This document shows, in pieces, positions 14,901-24,430 of a DNA stretch of 64,000 nt. The stretch spans positions 346,357 to 410,356 of the forward strand of contig JAJEKV010000167.1 in the NCBI GenBank assembly GCA_021234155.1. Reading direction: 5' to 3'. This stretch comes from Isoetes taiwanensis (Eukaryota > Streptophyta > Lycopodiopsida > Isoetales > Isoetaceae). Under the pieces are notes generated by a model. It searched no databases and was not told the DNA's origin. It saw nothing but the letters and a program-made list of their open reading frames with translations. Position numbers and translations under genes: made by a program. Positions within the stretch are counted from its first letter, which is position 1; each line of letters starts with the position of its first letter.

Positions 14901-15247
14901 TTTCCATATTCATATGGATTTGTGAACTAAAAGTTCTATGATACATCATATCTTTTTCTTGTTATGTTTTACCATTAAATGGTCCCAAAGATGCATACCA
15001 ACGCGAGATACTCATGCGATACACACGATACGATACCAAGTCCGAACACATTTCCTTGGTGAGATGTTCATTTAGGCACCTACCTTGTTCATACTCCGGA
15101 CTTTGGACTATTCAAAGTGTCCCTTCAAATTCTCTATATTTGAAACGTTGTTTATAACAACTTTCAAGTACCTCTTGTCTCCCACTTGTCGTTTGGGTAT
15201 ATTAAATGCCTCCTTTATATATCAACACACAACAACCAACAACACAC
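11961..15247. other. Intergenic DNA, no gene recognised
   Basis: The stretch holds a short duplication of a TACATCTAACACATGGTA segment near 12550-12630, a T16 run near 13175-13190, and two copies of a GGACCAAGTAAG-containing segment near 13750-13810. Short open frames have no recognisable domain and no consistent splice signals. Confidence 0.5.
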
Positions 15248-15703
15248 AACAATCAACACACAACTACCATTAACATTATTAACACAAACCATTGCATTTA
15301 ACACATTTAAATTAAAATCCCCTTAAACCCCTTTGGTTTGGGTGCATATTCACCGCGGGGGGTTACTCCCAGGAACGAGCAGTTTGATGGGCATATTTGC
15401 CCTTTATTCCAAGATCCGGACCGCATACATAGCTTAACCTCGTTTGTGGGGTATGCATATATAAGTTTTTGTATACTGTATATTAAGGTTTGCAAAATAC
15501 TATAAGGTTTGAGAGAATGTACTTAATGGTGTTAATTTTGTACATGTATTGTAAATATATTTTTGGAGCTCTCGCTGCCCTACGTAACCCTCCGTGTGAA
15601 TATGCACCCAAACCAAAGGGGGTTTAAGGGGGATTTTAATTTAAATGTGTTAAATGCAATGGTTTGTGTTAATAATGTTAATGGTAGTTGTGTGTTGATT
15701 GTT
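15248..15703. mobile_element. Foldback element with ~125-bp inverted arms
   Basis: The left arm, 15248 to about 15372, starts AACAATCAACACACAACTAC. It is found again in reverse complement at about 15580-15703. The arms differ by only a few substitutions and small indels, and a ~205-bp spacer separates them. No convincing target duplication is visible, and the spacer encodes nothing recognisable. The structure fits a MITE or foldback transposon; the superfamily cannot be told from the ends. Confidence 0.75.
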
Positions 15704-16860
15704 ATGTTAAAAAAAATTTTGGGCCCTTCGGGCCCTAACTAAAGCAAACGTAGGTAAACTTTTATGGGCCTAAATATTGATTACTAAAAAGCACAATAAC
15801 ATCAAGACAAACAAATTATTCCCATTGCAAACAACTATCAGATACATTTTATGTAGTCGTTATATTCATTATATTCAACAAAGTAAAAAACATCTATACT
15901 GTTGCTTGCACAATTCTCATCATATGATCATGTAAGCATGCTACAAATATTAACATATTACCAAAATTTATTGAGCTTGCATTGCATAGCGAATATTGTA
16001 GCATCAGACATCAAGCATCAAACATCTCTTGAAATATCTGCACTACGATATCTAGCATGCGAGGTAAACATTACCAAACAGTGGAATATGAAGTGTAAAG
16101 AAGGCAATCAATGCCAATAGGACAGGGTACAAGTCTTCCATAATTTAATTGACTCTGAATACATATAAACAAAATATAGGAAGAAATGATCTCGATATAT
16201 ATTGTAGCATAAGCATTTAGAATCGTTTAGAATGTGCAGAGATTCATCGTCTAAGTAATGCTTGCTACATGTTCCTTGTATTCGTCGTTCCTGAAGAAAT
16301 AGAACAATAAGATGTGTTGAGCTCCATATGCTGCTTTAAATCATGAGATGGTCTTGCAAATTTATCACATTGTGATTCGTTTGCACAAATGCCTTTGTCC
16401 TTCACACTAGCGCCTAGCGCACCGCTTCGCGCCTAGCGCAGGCAGCAGCATCACCATCTAGCAACAAAGCACAACAGCTGGAGTTGGAGTTGGAACCGAT
16501 CACGACGGGAGGGATTGGAAGCATCATCGGCTTCACATCAGAAACTCCATGCTGCCGTTTTCTATTCCATGCTGATTTTGTATTCCGTTTTCTATTCCAT
16601 GTTCTATTCCATGCCGCTTTCCATTCCAGGTTGATCTGGTTCTGATTTCTAGTTCCATGCTGCCGCTTTGAATCCAAGAGGGGTTTCCTTTTTCCTGTTA
16701 AACTATCTCATCCATGATTGGCCGAGGACGGATACACTGGTCAGGTTATTGACACCGATATTTAGTGCTGGGTGAAACTAGGCAGATTGGGCCGACACAC
16801 AGAAAGGGCTTCACATCCAGCCACACTCTCAGGAAGAATAGCTACACAGGTTATTGATTT
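15704..16860. other. Intergenic DNA with TTCCATGCTG-type short repeats
   Basis: Just right of the foldback element is a small hairpin, GGGCCCTTCGGGCCC, near 15721-15735. At 16540-16670 short words such as TTCTATTCCATG and CATGCTGCCG recur in a degenerate way. They create an 87-codon minus-strand frame that is low-complexity and probably not a gene. Some of this DNA may be 5' flank or 5' UTR of the LINE derivative that follows. Confidence 0.45.
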
Positions 16861-18213
16861 GATTTGATTTACGATTTTACAGATAGGTCTGGACCATCTC
16901 TGTTTGCCGACTCAAGCCCTATCCAAGCCTATTCAGCATCGACATTCCAGCTCCAGCTCTGGCAATTGCCTATTTTGCAAGCTGCCTGCTCAATTCACCC
17001 AGCAACACCCGCTTGCTTGCTTGCTTGGCATCGCAGCCCTCTACTACTCCACCTTTTGCCTCCATCCTTTGATTTGTTTGGCTCCCATATCCAGCTCTAT
17101 CTCTTCTTGCTCTGTCCAGCTCTATCTCTCTCGCCTTCTTCCATGACCCGCAAGGCCAGAGAACTGGCGCGGCAGCAAATGAAGCACCATACGACGCATG
17201 ATGAGTTGCTCAATATTCAGCATCGTGTGGCCTCTTGCTTCGAGTTGGAATCGGACCAGGATATGATCACACAGTTTTGGAGCAAGGGATATTTTAACGG
17301 GCGGGAGGTCTGTGTTGAGCGGACCTACATGTATGACCTTCTTCATCTGCTTTACGCCACTATTTTGAAGCACTCAGGTTCACAGACTCCTCGGGCTGTT
17401 GATGCTAGTATACAGACCGAAGATCCATTTCATGTGCCGTCATGTGCTGATGCTAGTGTCGAGATGCAATCCCTATATGTTCACAACTACCGGTGCACCA
17501 AGGAAAGGTACATGAGGGGACGGATACCGCGAGAAGGAGGAGGAGCCACGCTATTTGGTTTCGTAACCAGCCCGGACGCACAAGAGCGAGCTTTGAATTT
17601 ACGTATCATAGGGGTAGAGGAGGCAGACACTGAGGGTCAGACGGATTTAGAGGTCGCTAAGCAATTCTTCTGTGAGGTTATGCATGTCCCAGCTATTGGA
17701 CTGGTGTCTGCAGCTAGGGTGGGGGCTGCACGTTCTGATCGACCTCGACACCTTCTAATTCGCTTTCGGGATGTGTTGAGTCGTCTTGGTGTTCTTCAGC
17801 ACGGAAATCATTTGAGGGGCACTACTTTTTCATTACAAGAAGATCTTTCTCCCATGCAGCTATGCAATCGCCGGAATGAGTTGTGCAAGGTTAGGGAAGC
17901 TCGTCAACACAAGAAATGGGCGGTATACCGAGGAGGAGCAGCAATTATCCTAGACCATTGGCCTTCTAATCCGTGGACAGGCTATGTCTAGGATCTCTCA
18001 GCAGCAGCAGTACCATATGATCAGAACAAATAGCTTTCATTTAGTTTGGGCACTTGCCCTCAGCATGTATAAATACTAATTTAGGCTTCTGTGATGGGGC
18101 TTTGTCCCCGAGCTCTTGTTTGGGCTTATGCCTCTTTCATGTACTGGTCCCATAACCCGATTGGGTTTCCATGGACGTTAAAAATCTTCTTCTTCTTCTT
18201 CTTCTTCTTCTGC
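16860..18213 (+). mobile_element. ORF1-only L1-type LINE derivative with (CTT)n tail
   Basis: The unit consists of a CT-rich leader, one open reading frame for an L1-type ORF1 protein, a ~200-base 3' UTR and a CTT microsatellite at 18186-18211. There is no room for ORF2 between the ORF1 stop (17991) and the tail. Before the tail the UTR carries GGTCCCATA, a CCCGATTGGG mini-hairpin and a GGACGTTAAAAAT word, like the other LINE tails in this window. It is therefore either an internally deleted LINE or a half-LINE that relies on another element's reverse transcriptase, comparable in layout to mammalian HAL1. The 5' boundary and target duplication were not found. Confidence 0.65.
17143..17991 (+). 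CDS. L1-type LINE ORF1 RNA-binding protein, intact frame
   Basis: The open frame begins at 16864, but the first 93 codons are low-complexity and resemble a CT-rich leader. The Met at 17143 is the better start, giving 282 residues. The N-terminal part is charged and may be helical. From about residue 145 the chain reads ALNLRIIGVEEADTEGQTDL, which fits the first strand and helix of the RRM-like domain of L1 ORF1 proteins. The C-terminal domain follows, with RPRHLLIRFRD, then DLSPMQLCNRRNELCKVREA and a final AVYRGGAAIIL strand. Proteins of this family coat the element's RNA and act as nucleic-acid chaperones. No stop or frameshift interrupts the domain, unlike the other LINE copies here, so the copy may be recent. 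No ORF2 follows. Assignment rests on motif pattern only. Confidence 0.7.
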   Translation: MTRKARELARQQMKHHTTHDELLNIQHRVASCFELESDQDMITQFWSKGYFNGREVCVERTYMYDLLHLLYATILKHSGSQTPRAVDASIQTEDPFHVPSCADASVEMQSLYVHNYRCTKERYMRGRIPREGGGATLFGFVTSPDAQERALNLRIIGVEEADTEGQTDLEVAKQFFCEVMHVPAIGLVSAARVGAARSDRPRHLLIRFRDVLSRLGVLQHGNHLRGTTFSLQEDLSPMQLCNRRNELCKVREARQHKKWAVYRGGAAIILDHWPSNPWTGYV

Positions 18214-18614
18214 AAAGTGTACGAGGCGAAAAGATTACTGAAATAAGCTTGTTGTCCAACATTGCCTCCAATGGCTGATGGCCCTAAAATAGTCTGCATG
18301 AACTAATCAGTTGGCTTGAACTTTTGGGCAAAATAAGTGATGGTTCCATCGATTTTCATTTGAAACGGCACCCAAACTTTAATATGTCAATTAATCTTCT
18401 CTTGCTTCAATCTGCAAAGGTAACAAAAGCGAAACCTCAATGCGACATCCTCTTGGAATCCTGTATGAAAGTATTTCAGCAGTAAGTCCAGCCTTTTCAT
18501 ATAAAAGATTTCAAAACCAACCTTTGGCAAATAAACATCCAAAAGTCTGCCAAAATTTGAGAAATGGTGGCGTGAGATCTTACTGTTGTAGCCCCGGTGG
18601 AAGCCTTTCAACAA
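18214..18614. other. Short intergenic stretch, nothing recognised
   Basis: Lies between the CTT tail and the tandem duplication at 18.6 kb. Open frames on both strands are short and have no domain. Confidence 0.4.
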
Positions 18615-19270
18615 ATATCCATCCTATAAAAGCAACAGAATTCTAGGATGTGGTTACTGCCAAAAATAAGAAGAGATGGCAAATGTCACTTTTTTCACAG
18701 GGCCGCTGAGATTATTGTTGCTGAAACCTCTATTTGCCAGCTTCAGCTTCTGAGTTCCATTGCCATACTTGCTATGCCCTCCCATCATGTAAATGAGAAT
18801 GAGAATGGTTTTTTAGAAGCATGAAATATAGCAAGCTGCTAGAATTAAGGAATTTAAGGGAGGAAGAACAACAAACCATCTGCAAATCACAAGCTGTAAT
18901 CCATGATATAAAAGCAACAGTTACTAGGATGTAGTTCTTTAAAAATTAAGAAGAGACGACAAGTGTCAATTTTTCCGCAGGGCGGCTGAGATTATTGTTG
19001 CTAAAACCTATATTTGCTAGCTTTTAGCCACGAGTTCCATTCGCGATACTTGCTATGCCCTCCCATCATGTAAAGAAGCATGAAATATAGCAAGCTGCTA
19101 GAATTAAGGAATTTAAGGGAGGCAGAACAACAAACCTTTGGCAATCACAAATGCTATCCATGATATTTTGATATTTGATAGAACAAGCCTTTAATCCATC
19201 TCGTAAGCTGCAGAATACCATGACGTGGTTAGTGGCCAAAATAAGGATAGAGAGCTTCTGTATTCCACGG
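18615..19270. repeat. Tandem duplication of ~270 bp with a partial third unit
   Basis: Unit 1 (about 18615-18897) and unit 2 (about 18899-19155) share long blocks such as GCTGAGATTATTGTTGCT and CTTGCTATGCCCTCCCATCA. Both also contain a block ending in AGGAATTTAAGGGAGG. Unit 2 lacks a short AATGAGAATG stretch present in unit 1. A partial third unit follows from 19156 (TCCATGATAT... GTGGTTAGTGGCCAAAATAA) and decays by about 19270. No coding content was recognised. Confidence 0.8.
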
Positions 19271-20399
19271 CCTTTTTAGAACAAGAAATGCATGAAAACA
19301 CAAGAATATGGAAATTGCTCACCTGACACTAGAGAACCCTAGAGCTCATCGTTGTTCTAACTCTCTACCAGGCTTCGGAACCGGTAGACCTCGCCCTACA
19401 ACGTATATGGGTGATCGAGGCAATCGCCCCATGCGGCCCTTGCTTTATCGAATCATGCTGTCATGGAGCAGCAGGATGCATTTGTGGACTAAAGGATTGG
19501 AAAAAAAAAGTTCTTTGGGGGAAGCACCATATCCGATGTTATGACTCTCCCTTTGCTTCGCCAAGCCTCAAAAGAGAACGTAGAAGCAAAACAATGGACA
19601 ATCGAAACCCTAAAATACCCTGTTTGAGGCTTGCATGTTTGATTTGGCATATATTTAGAAAATTATAAATGAAACCATTAGAAAATGCCACTAAAAGTAA
19701 CTTGAGGGTATGTGCACTCTAGATGTAGCAATTAGTACGTCTCGTGGAATACTGCCATCAAATCATATAAAAAACATAGGAAAAAATGTACAAAAATACA
19801 AAACAAACCCCCTGTTATTATGCTAGATATTCATTAGTTGGAGGTCAACTTCCTTCATAGTCGAGCTTCACCAAAGCTCCAACATCATAGTAGTCAAATA
19901 TAATAGAATGAGATAATTATGTATGTGTTACACAAACTATAGAAAGAATAACGATGGTTACATTATGATTATAAAAAGGTTATGAATAATAAATGATGAA
20001 GAACGTGTATGTGTAATTAATGTCAAACTATATATGTAAAAATGCGAGATATAAGGCAATATATAACTGTATTAAAGGATAAGTACAAATGTGGTGAGCA
20101 TGTAAAACACTGAGGATTGAACTGTAACAAAATAGAAAAACAAAATTTTGATACAAAATTAAATTAAAGCTGGCTGTAATAAAATGAATTACAAAGTGAA
20201 GGGAGAATATAATAGACATATACACAGAAGTTAATATGATTAGAATGAATCTCTATTAAACAATGCGAGAATTCTAAGTCTGTATTATATTAAAAGAACA
20301 AATAGAAATTGTTTATATCTATACTTGTCTGTAATATATAATCAGTTACACGTATGTATACAAAAAATGATTTCTAAATTAGATATACTGTGAACTCAT
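19271..20399. other. Intergenic DNA, no gene recognised
   Basis: Two overlapping open frames at 19308-19668 (+) have no known domain. The sequence becomes very AT-rich after 19.7 kb. It lies immediately upstream of the gypsy remnant and may include heavily decayed internal retroelement DNA. Confidence 0.4.
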
Positions 20400-20690
20400 C
20401 ACCTCGAATGTAACAGTGAGACTTCCACACACCTTGACTCTTGACTTTTGCCGGTTCTAAACGACGATCATGTCTAATCTATACCTCTATCTTTTATATC
20501 GCAGAGTTATAGATTCCACACTACGAGTCATTTCAAACTTCATCACTTTGAACATGACAACCTCTGTGTGACTTATAATCTCATGCTATCTTTTTAAGGA
20601 GGGGAGACTTCCTTCTAATATACGATGTGTTGCCCTACAACAAGAGTAGTCTTGATGCTGAGGACAACATCATTTTTAAGGCAGGGAGAA
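20400..20690 (+). pseudogene. 3' end of Ty3/gypsy pol and polypurine tract
   Basis: The last codons before the LTR read SLDAEDNIIFKAGRM and stop. This resembles the C-terminal end of plant gypsy polyproteins, where a short acidic and hydrophobic segment is followed directly by the LTR. The purine run AAGGCAGGGAGAA (20678-20690) abuts the LTR and serves as the polypurine tract that primes plus-strand synthesis. Further upstream the frame is broken and no integrase or reverse transcriptase motif can be read. The element is therefore truncated or badly decayed on its 5' side. Confidence 0.6.
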
Positions 20691-22258
20691 TGTGACGTTC
20701 TACGTATTTATACGCCTTTTTGAGTATAAATACATTACACGTCACTATGAATAATTAATGGCACATTAATTATTCATAAGCTAAGGTTAGCTATGATAAT
20801 CATTAATTATTAATGTGGAAACCTAACCCTAAATCCTAATTCGAATTTTTAGGGCTTAACCTAATATTAAAAGGGGTTAAACAAGAGTTGCCATCTGGCC
20901 CAAATCGATTGGGCAAGGCAGACCTGCTATCTTGGAACACTCAAATTGGGGTTTTACACTCCCATTTGTCCCATTTCGAATTGGGGGAGATTGATGGAGG
21001 AGGAGCTGCTGTTCAACCCTGTTCCAGCCAGAAGGATGGAGAACCAGAGAGATAGTTGATCTAGTTATGATCCCGGTTAGTACATAGATAGCTTGGATTC
21101 CTAGATAGCCATAGGATTAACCTTTGTATGCTCAGAAGATAGCTAGGATTAACCCTTGTATGAATAGATATTTGGTTAATCTCTATTTTATGTTATATTC
21201 AAAGTTGTGGATGGATGGATGTATAATGGTAGTTCTCTTTCTGTTCCTCCTGTGTTGTATGGGTAAAAGGGGGGTAGAGACCTAAAGGCCATCTATAAGT
21301 AGAGATGTTCCTAGTTAGTACCCTTAAACCCAGTAAATGCGGCCTGTGCACAAGAGCCCACCTAGCTGTATATGTTGTCTCGTGATTCAGTACCAGACAA
21401 CGAGCACAATGGTGAAACAGACGTGGAGTCTTGCCTAGCGTGGCTATAAGACTCCTATAGCGTGCTAGGCTTATAGTGGGTCCCCGCGGTGGGGCCATAT
21501 GGGTTCGACACCTCCTGGGCCGCAGGAGCGTGCGTATATGGACATCCTGGGCTCGATGGACGTGCCTAGCGGTCCATGGGTTCTAGGGGGTTCCAGTCGG
21601 GTACGGCTGCGTATGCATCTAGTGGCACATAGTCTCTAGCACACCCAGGGATCCATTATGCTTGGGAAGGGGACACTTCCCTGGCCTACCTCATCGGACT
21701 AGAGAGATGCAACCCGGAGTAGTCTCATAGAGTGATTCCATGAGATTGCGTCTCCGGAAGGCTATAATCACGCCATAGCATGTGTCAGCCTATCTGCAAA
21801 GTGTGCACAGGAGGGGCGGATGGAGTGGACTACCCTAGCCATTATTCTATGCCAGCCAACGCCATGTTATACTTCTGTTTGCTGTTATCCGGAGGCCCTG
21901 ACTGTCAGTCGATCCCCAGGGGTCTGAGCCCAGGGTAGAGCCCTTACTTATGGTGCATTTCCTTTGTTACGTTGGTATTCTATTGTTAGTTGTATTGATG
22001 ATGATGGGCCACCCTTCGTGGTGGTATATTATTTATTAGTATTGTTGCCAGGTGCTAACATGTATGTATGCTTCCGTTATATAGGATTCCCATAGAAGGC
22101 GTGGGACGAATGACACCTCCATGTCCTTCACCTAGACACTTGGCCATCACAAGTGGTCCGAGTCAGACGGAGGGTCTTTTCGTGGTGATGGATTCGCCAT
22201 GGGAGGGGAATTTCTCGTATTTATGCGATGGAAGCATCGTATGGATTCGGGCGCCACA
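20691..22258 (+). repeat. Ty3/gypsy 3' LTR (1568 bp)
   Basis: Starts TGTGACGTTC straight after the polypurine tract and ends GGCGCCACA, giving the TG...CA ends expected of an LTR. A homologous copy lies in reverse orientation at 55425-56938. The two share the terminal TGTGAC(G/A)TTC start, a GGCCCAAATCGATTGG block and a long conserved 3' part with AATGACACCTCC. The antisense strand holds a 99-codon open frame (21199-21498) that is partly conserved in the other copy. No 5' LTR partner is inside the window. Confidence 0.75.
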
Positions 22259-22639
22259 ATCTCATGATACATTTGCCAATTGAAAAGCCATAGATTGATA
22301 GCTTCCATTCACACAGGTGCAGATCGCTTGCAAATTGAGACGGGCAGATGGGCTCGGGAGGCACGCGAGTATAGACTGTGTCTGTGTTGCCAGCAGAAGA
22401 TGAATGCCACACTTTGCAGCATTGTCCCATTCAGTCACATTCGCGCCAGCTATGCTGTGTTGATCCGGCCTAACTAGCAACTGCATGCACTGTTGAATAC
22501 AATGTCAGGGGTTCGCTAGGATCTTCTCTCCAGGACATCATGGATGCACACACTCAGTTATGTCCTCGGACGATGCACTGACATACATCATAATGTACTA
22601 TTGTAATATATCATTGTACAATCTGTCATCATACCTATT

Positions 22640-22783
22640 ACTTTCAAGGTTTTCCACTTGAAAACCCTCCGGGGCAAGGCTTTTTAATCCCAAACAATGT
22701 CACGCTTTGTCATTTTATTCTTTGGGTCCCATAGGCCAATTGGTCTCCGCAGGCGATAAAAATCAATTCAATTCATTCAATAT
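22640..22783 (+). mobile_element. LINE-type 3' tail with ATTCA repeat
   Basis: A hairpin, GGTTTTC at 22648-22654 and GAAAACC at 22660-22666, is followed by TTTTTAATCCC and a GGGTCCCATAGGCC motif. Next come TCTCCGCAGGCGATAAAAA and an ATTCA-type tail at 22761-22783. The order and several words match the tail at 7690-7846. It sits ~380 bases past the gypsy LTR end, so it is an independent insertion. No coding part is attached. Confidence 0.6.
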
Positions 22784-23924
22784 ATCATAGGATAGTAGAA
22801 GCGCAATTCTTTATTGCTGAATTTGTCACGATTTCTTTGTGTAATTGTTGAGGGTTACAACACCGTTTTAAGTATTTGATGGTATTTGAGGTTCAAACTA
22901 TGATAACTCAAACTGTCGTAAGTGGTCCAGTTTACTTGATGTTGCTTGCTGGGATCACATTAAAGGGAATGGAGATGGTCATCCATTTCGGTTTACATGA
23001 TCCCCTTCTAGCAAATGGGAACCCACCTGCAAACTGAGAATGGAGTCCCAACTTTCTAACCTATAGTCCCCTACATTGGTATGAAAATGCTTTTGTCCAA
23101 AAAGAAAAACCAAAGAGCAAATGCACAAAGCTTTCGCCCCCAAGGAACCTAGAGCAATAATCCAACTAAATTTTCCATTGTGTCTTAACAAGTGTTGAGC
23201 ATAAAGATTTTGGAGCCTAGATTTCATTGCTTTTGTGATTATATCAAGGGAAGGCTTGGAGCCTAGATTATTTTGCTTTCGCAATTTTGGAGCCTAGATT
23301 TTGTTATTTTTATGATTATATTAAGGAAAGATAACAAGCAATTGCTAATTTTATGCACAACCATGAGCTTTTGACCCAAGCTTAGTTCTAAAGTTAAACA
23401 TTGCAGCTTTTGATATTGTACTAAGGGGATACTAGTATAGAGGCACATTCTAAAAATTTATGTCTATAGGGAAAACAATAGGTTTAGAGATATCGTGGCC
23501 AGTTTGAATCAATGATTCGCATGCACATTTCACTTTTACCCCAGTTAAGACATTATAAAGCATATAGTTTTCTCTACTGAAATTAATTAACTCAAAGCTA
23601 ATACATTGATGATACTTCCATTACAGATCAATAACAGAATAATTACAAAAGCAAATGATGTGCATTGTTGCCAATATTAACATGTGTTGTTGCACATGTG
23701 GACTAGTGTTAGGAAAACTTTTGAGGTCCCATCGAAAAATTTCCTATGGTTACTTTGGTCAGCCAGATATCTTGTGTTTAGAATCGGAACCTTCGTTGTC
23801 TTAACCATAAAAAGACACGTCCAAACAATGCACTAACTCAATCGAAATTTTTTTAATTTCAACCAGTTGGCTTATAGATTCCCCAAATGTGAACGTTAAA
23901 ACACTAAGTAAAAGCACATGCCCA
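22784..23924. other. Intergenic DNA, possibly body of a Helitron
   Basis: The phrase TTGGAGCCTAGATT occurs three times between 23200 and 23300 (near 23210, 23250 and 23286), with similar following text, so the piece is a small degenerate tandem repeat. No gene was recognised. The stretch precedes a Helitron 3' end on the same strand and could belong to that element, whose 5' end I could not place. Confidence 0.45.
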
Positions 23925-23961
23925 GTACATTAGCCCGGCAATACCGGCAAATGTTTACTAG
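23925..23961 (+). mobile_element. Helitron 3' terminus (degenerate)
   Basis: A hairpin, GCCCGGCAATACCGGC (23933-23948), is followed by ten bases and CTAG (23958-23961), then T in the flank. This is the Helitron 3' signature: a GC-rich hairpin about ten bases before CTRR, with insertion between A and T. The sequence is a weaker version of the termini at 45183-45210 and 58099-58126. Confidence 0.65.
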
Positions 23962-24430
23962 TTACCTTCTATATTTCTTCTTTCTGTAGCCCTAAAATTA
24001 ACAATTTTCAGAAGAGGCTAAAAATGGGCAACGTTTTGCTTTCGCGATGGTGTGTCTTCTTCCGCCAAAGATGAGAAATGTGTAGAGATGATGAAGAGCC
24101 CATACCTCTCGCCTTCCTTGGTTGTCTTCCGCAACGCCGGATCTCGCTTCTGTTTGATCGCACTCCTTCCCAGCATATTGTCGCTTACAGGTTAGATCCG
24201 CCATTTTGTTTTTGTACTTCCCAATTAGGGTCACACTCTTAAATTTCGATCTGATCTACCAATATATTCTTTTTTTGTATTGAATTGTGTACATTTCTAG
24301 ATCAGAAGTTGATATTGAGCTGAAATAATCTCGGACCATTGCTGCTATTCCAGCCAAATTTGATTTGCTGCTTCCAAATTGAGATCAGGGTCTTGTAGTT
24401 CGGGTTGAAGGTGGAGAAACCGGGGATGTG

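Noticed and set aside
16864-17142. N-terminal extension of the ORF1 protein to the first ATG (93 extra codons)
   Set aside because: The stretch is CT-rich, low-complexity and unlike the rest of the protein; it reads better as a 5' leader, so the Met at 17143 was chosen.
20691-22258. Complete gypsy element between the LTRs at 20.7 and 55.4 kb
   Set aside because: The two LTRs are in opposite orientation and clearly diverged, and the later one has its own flanking duplication; they are separate insertions.
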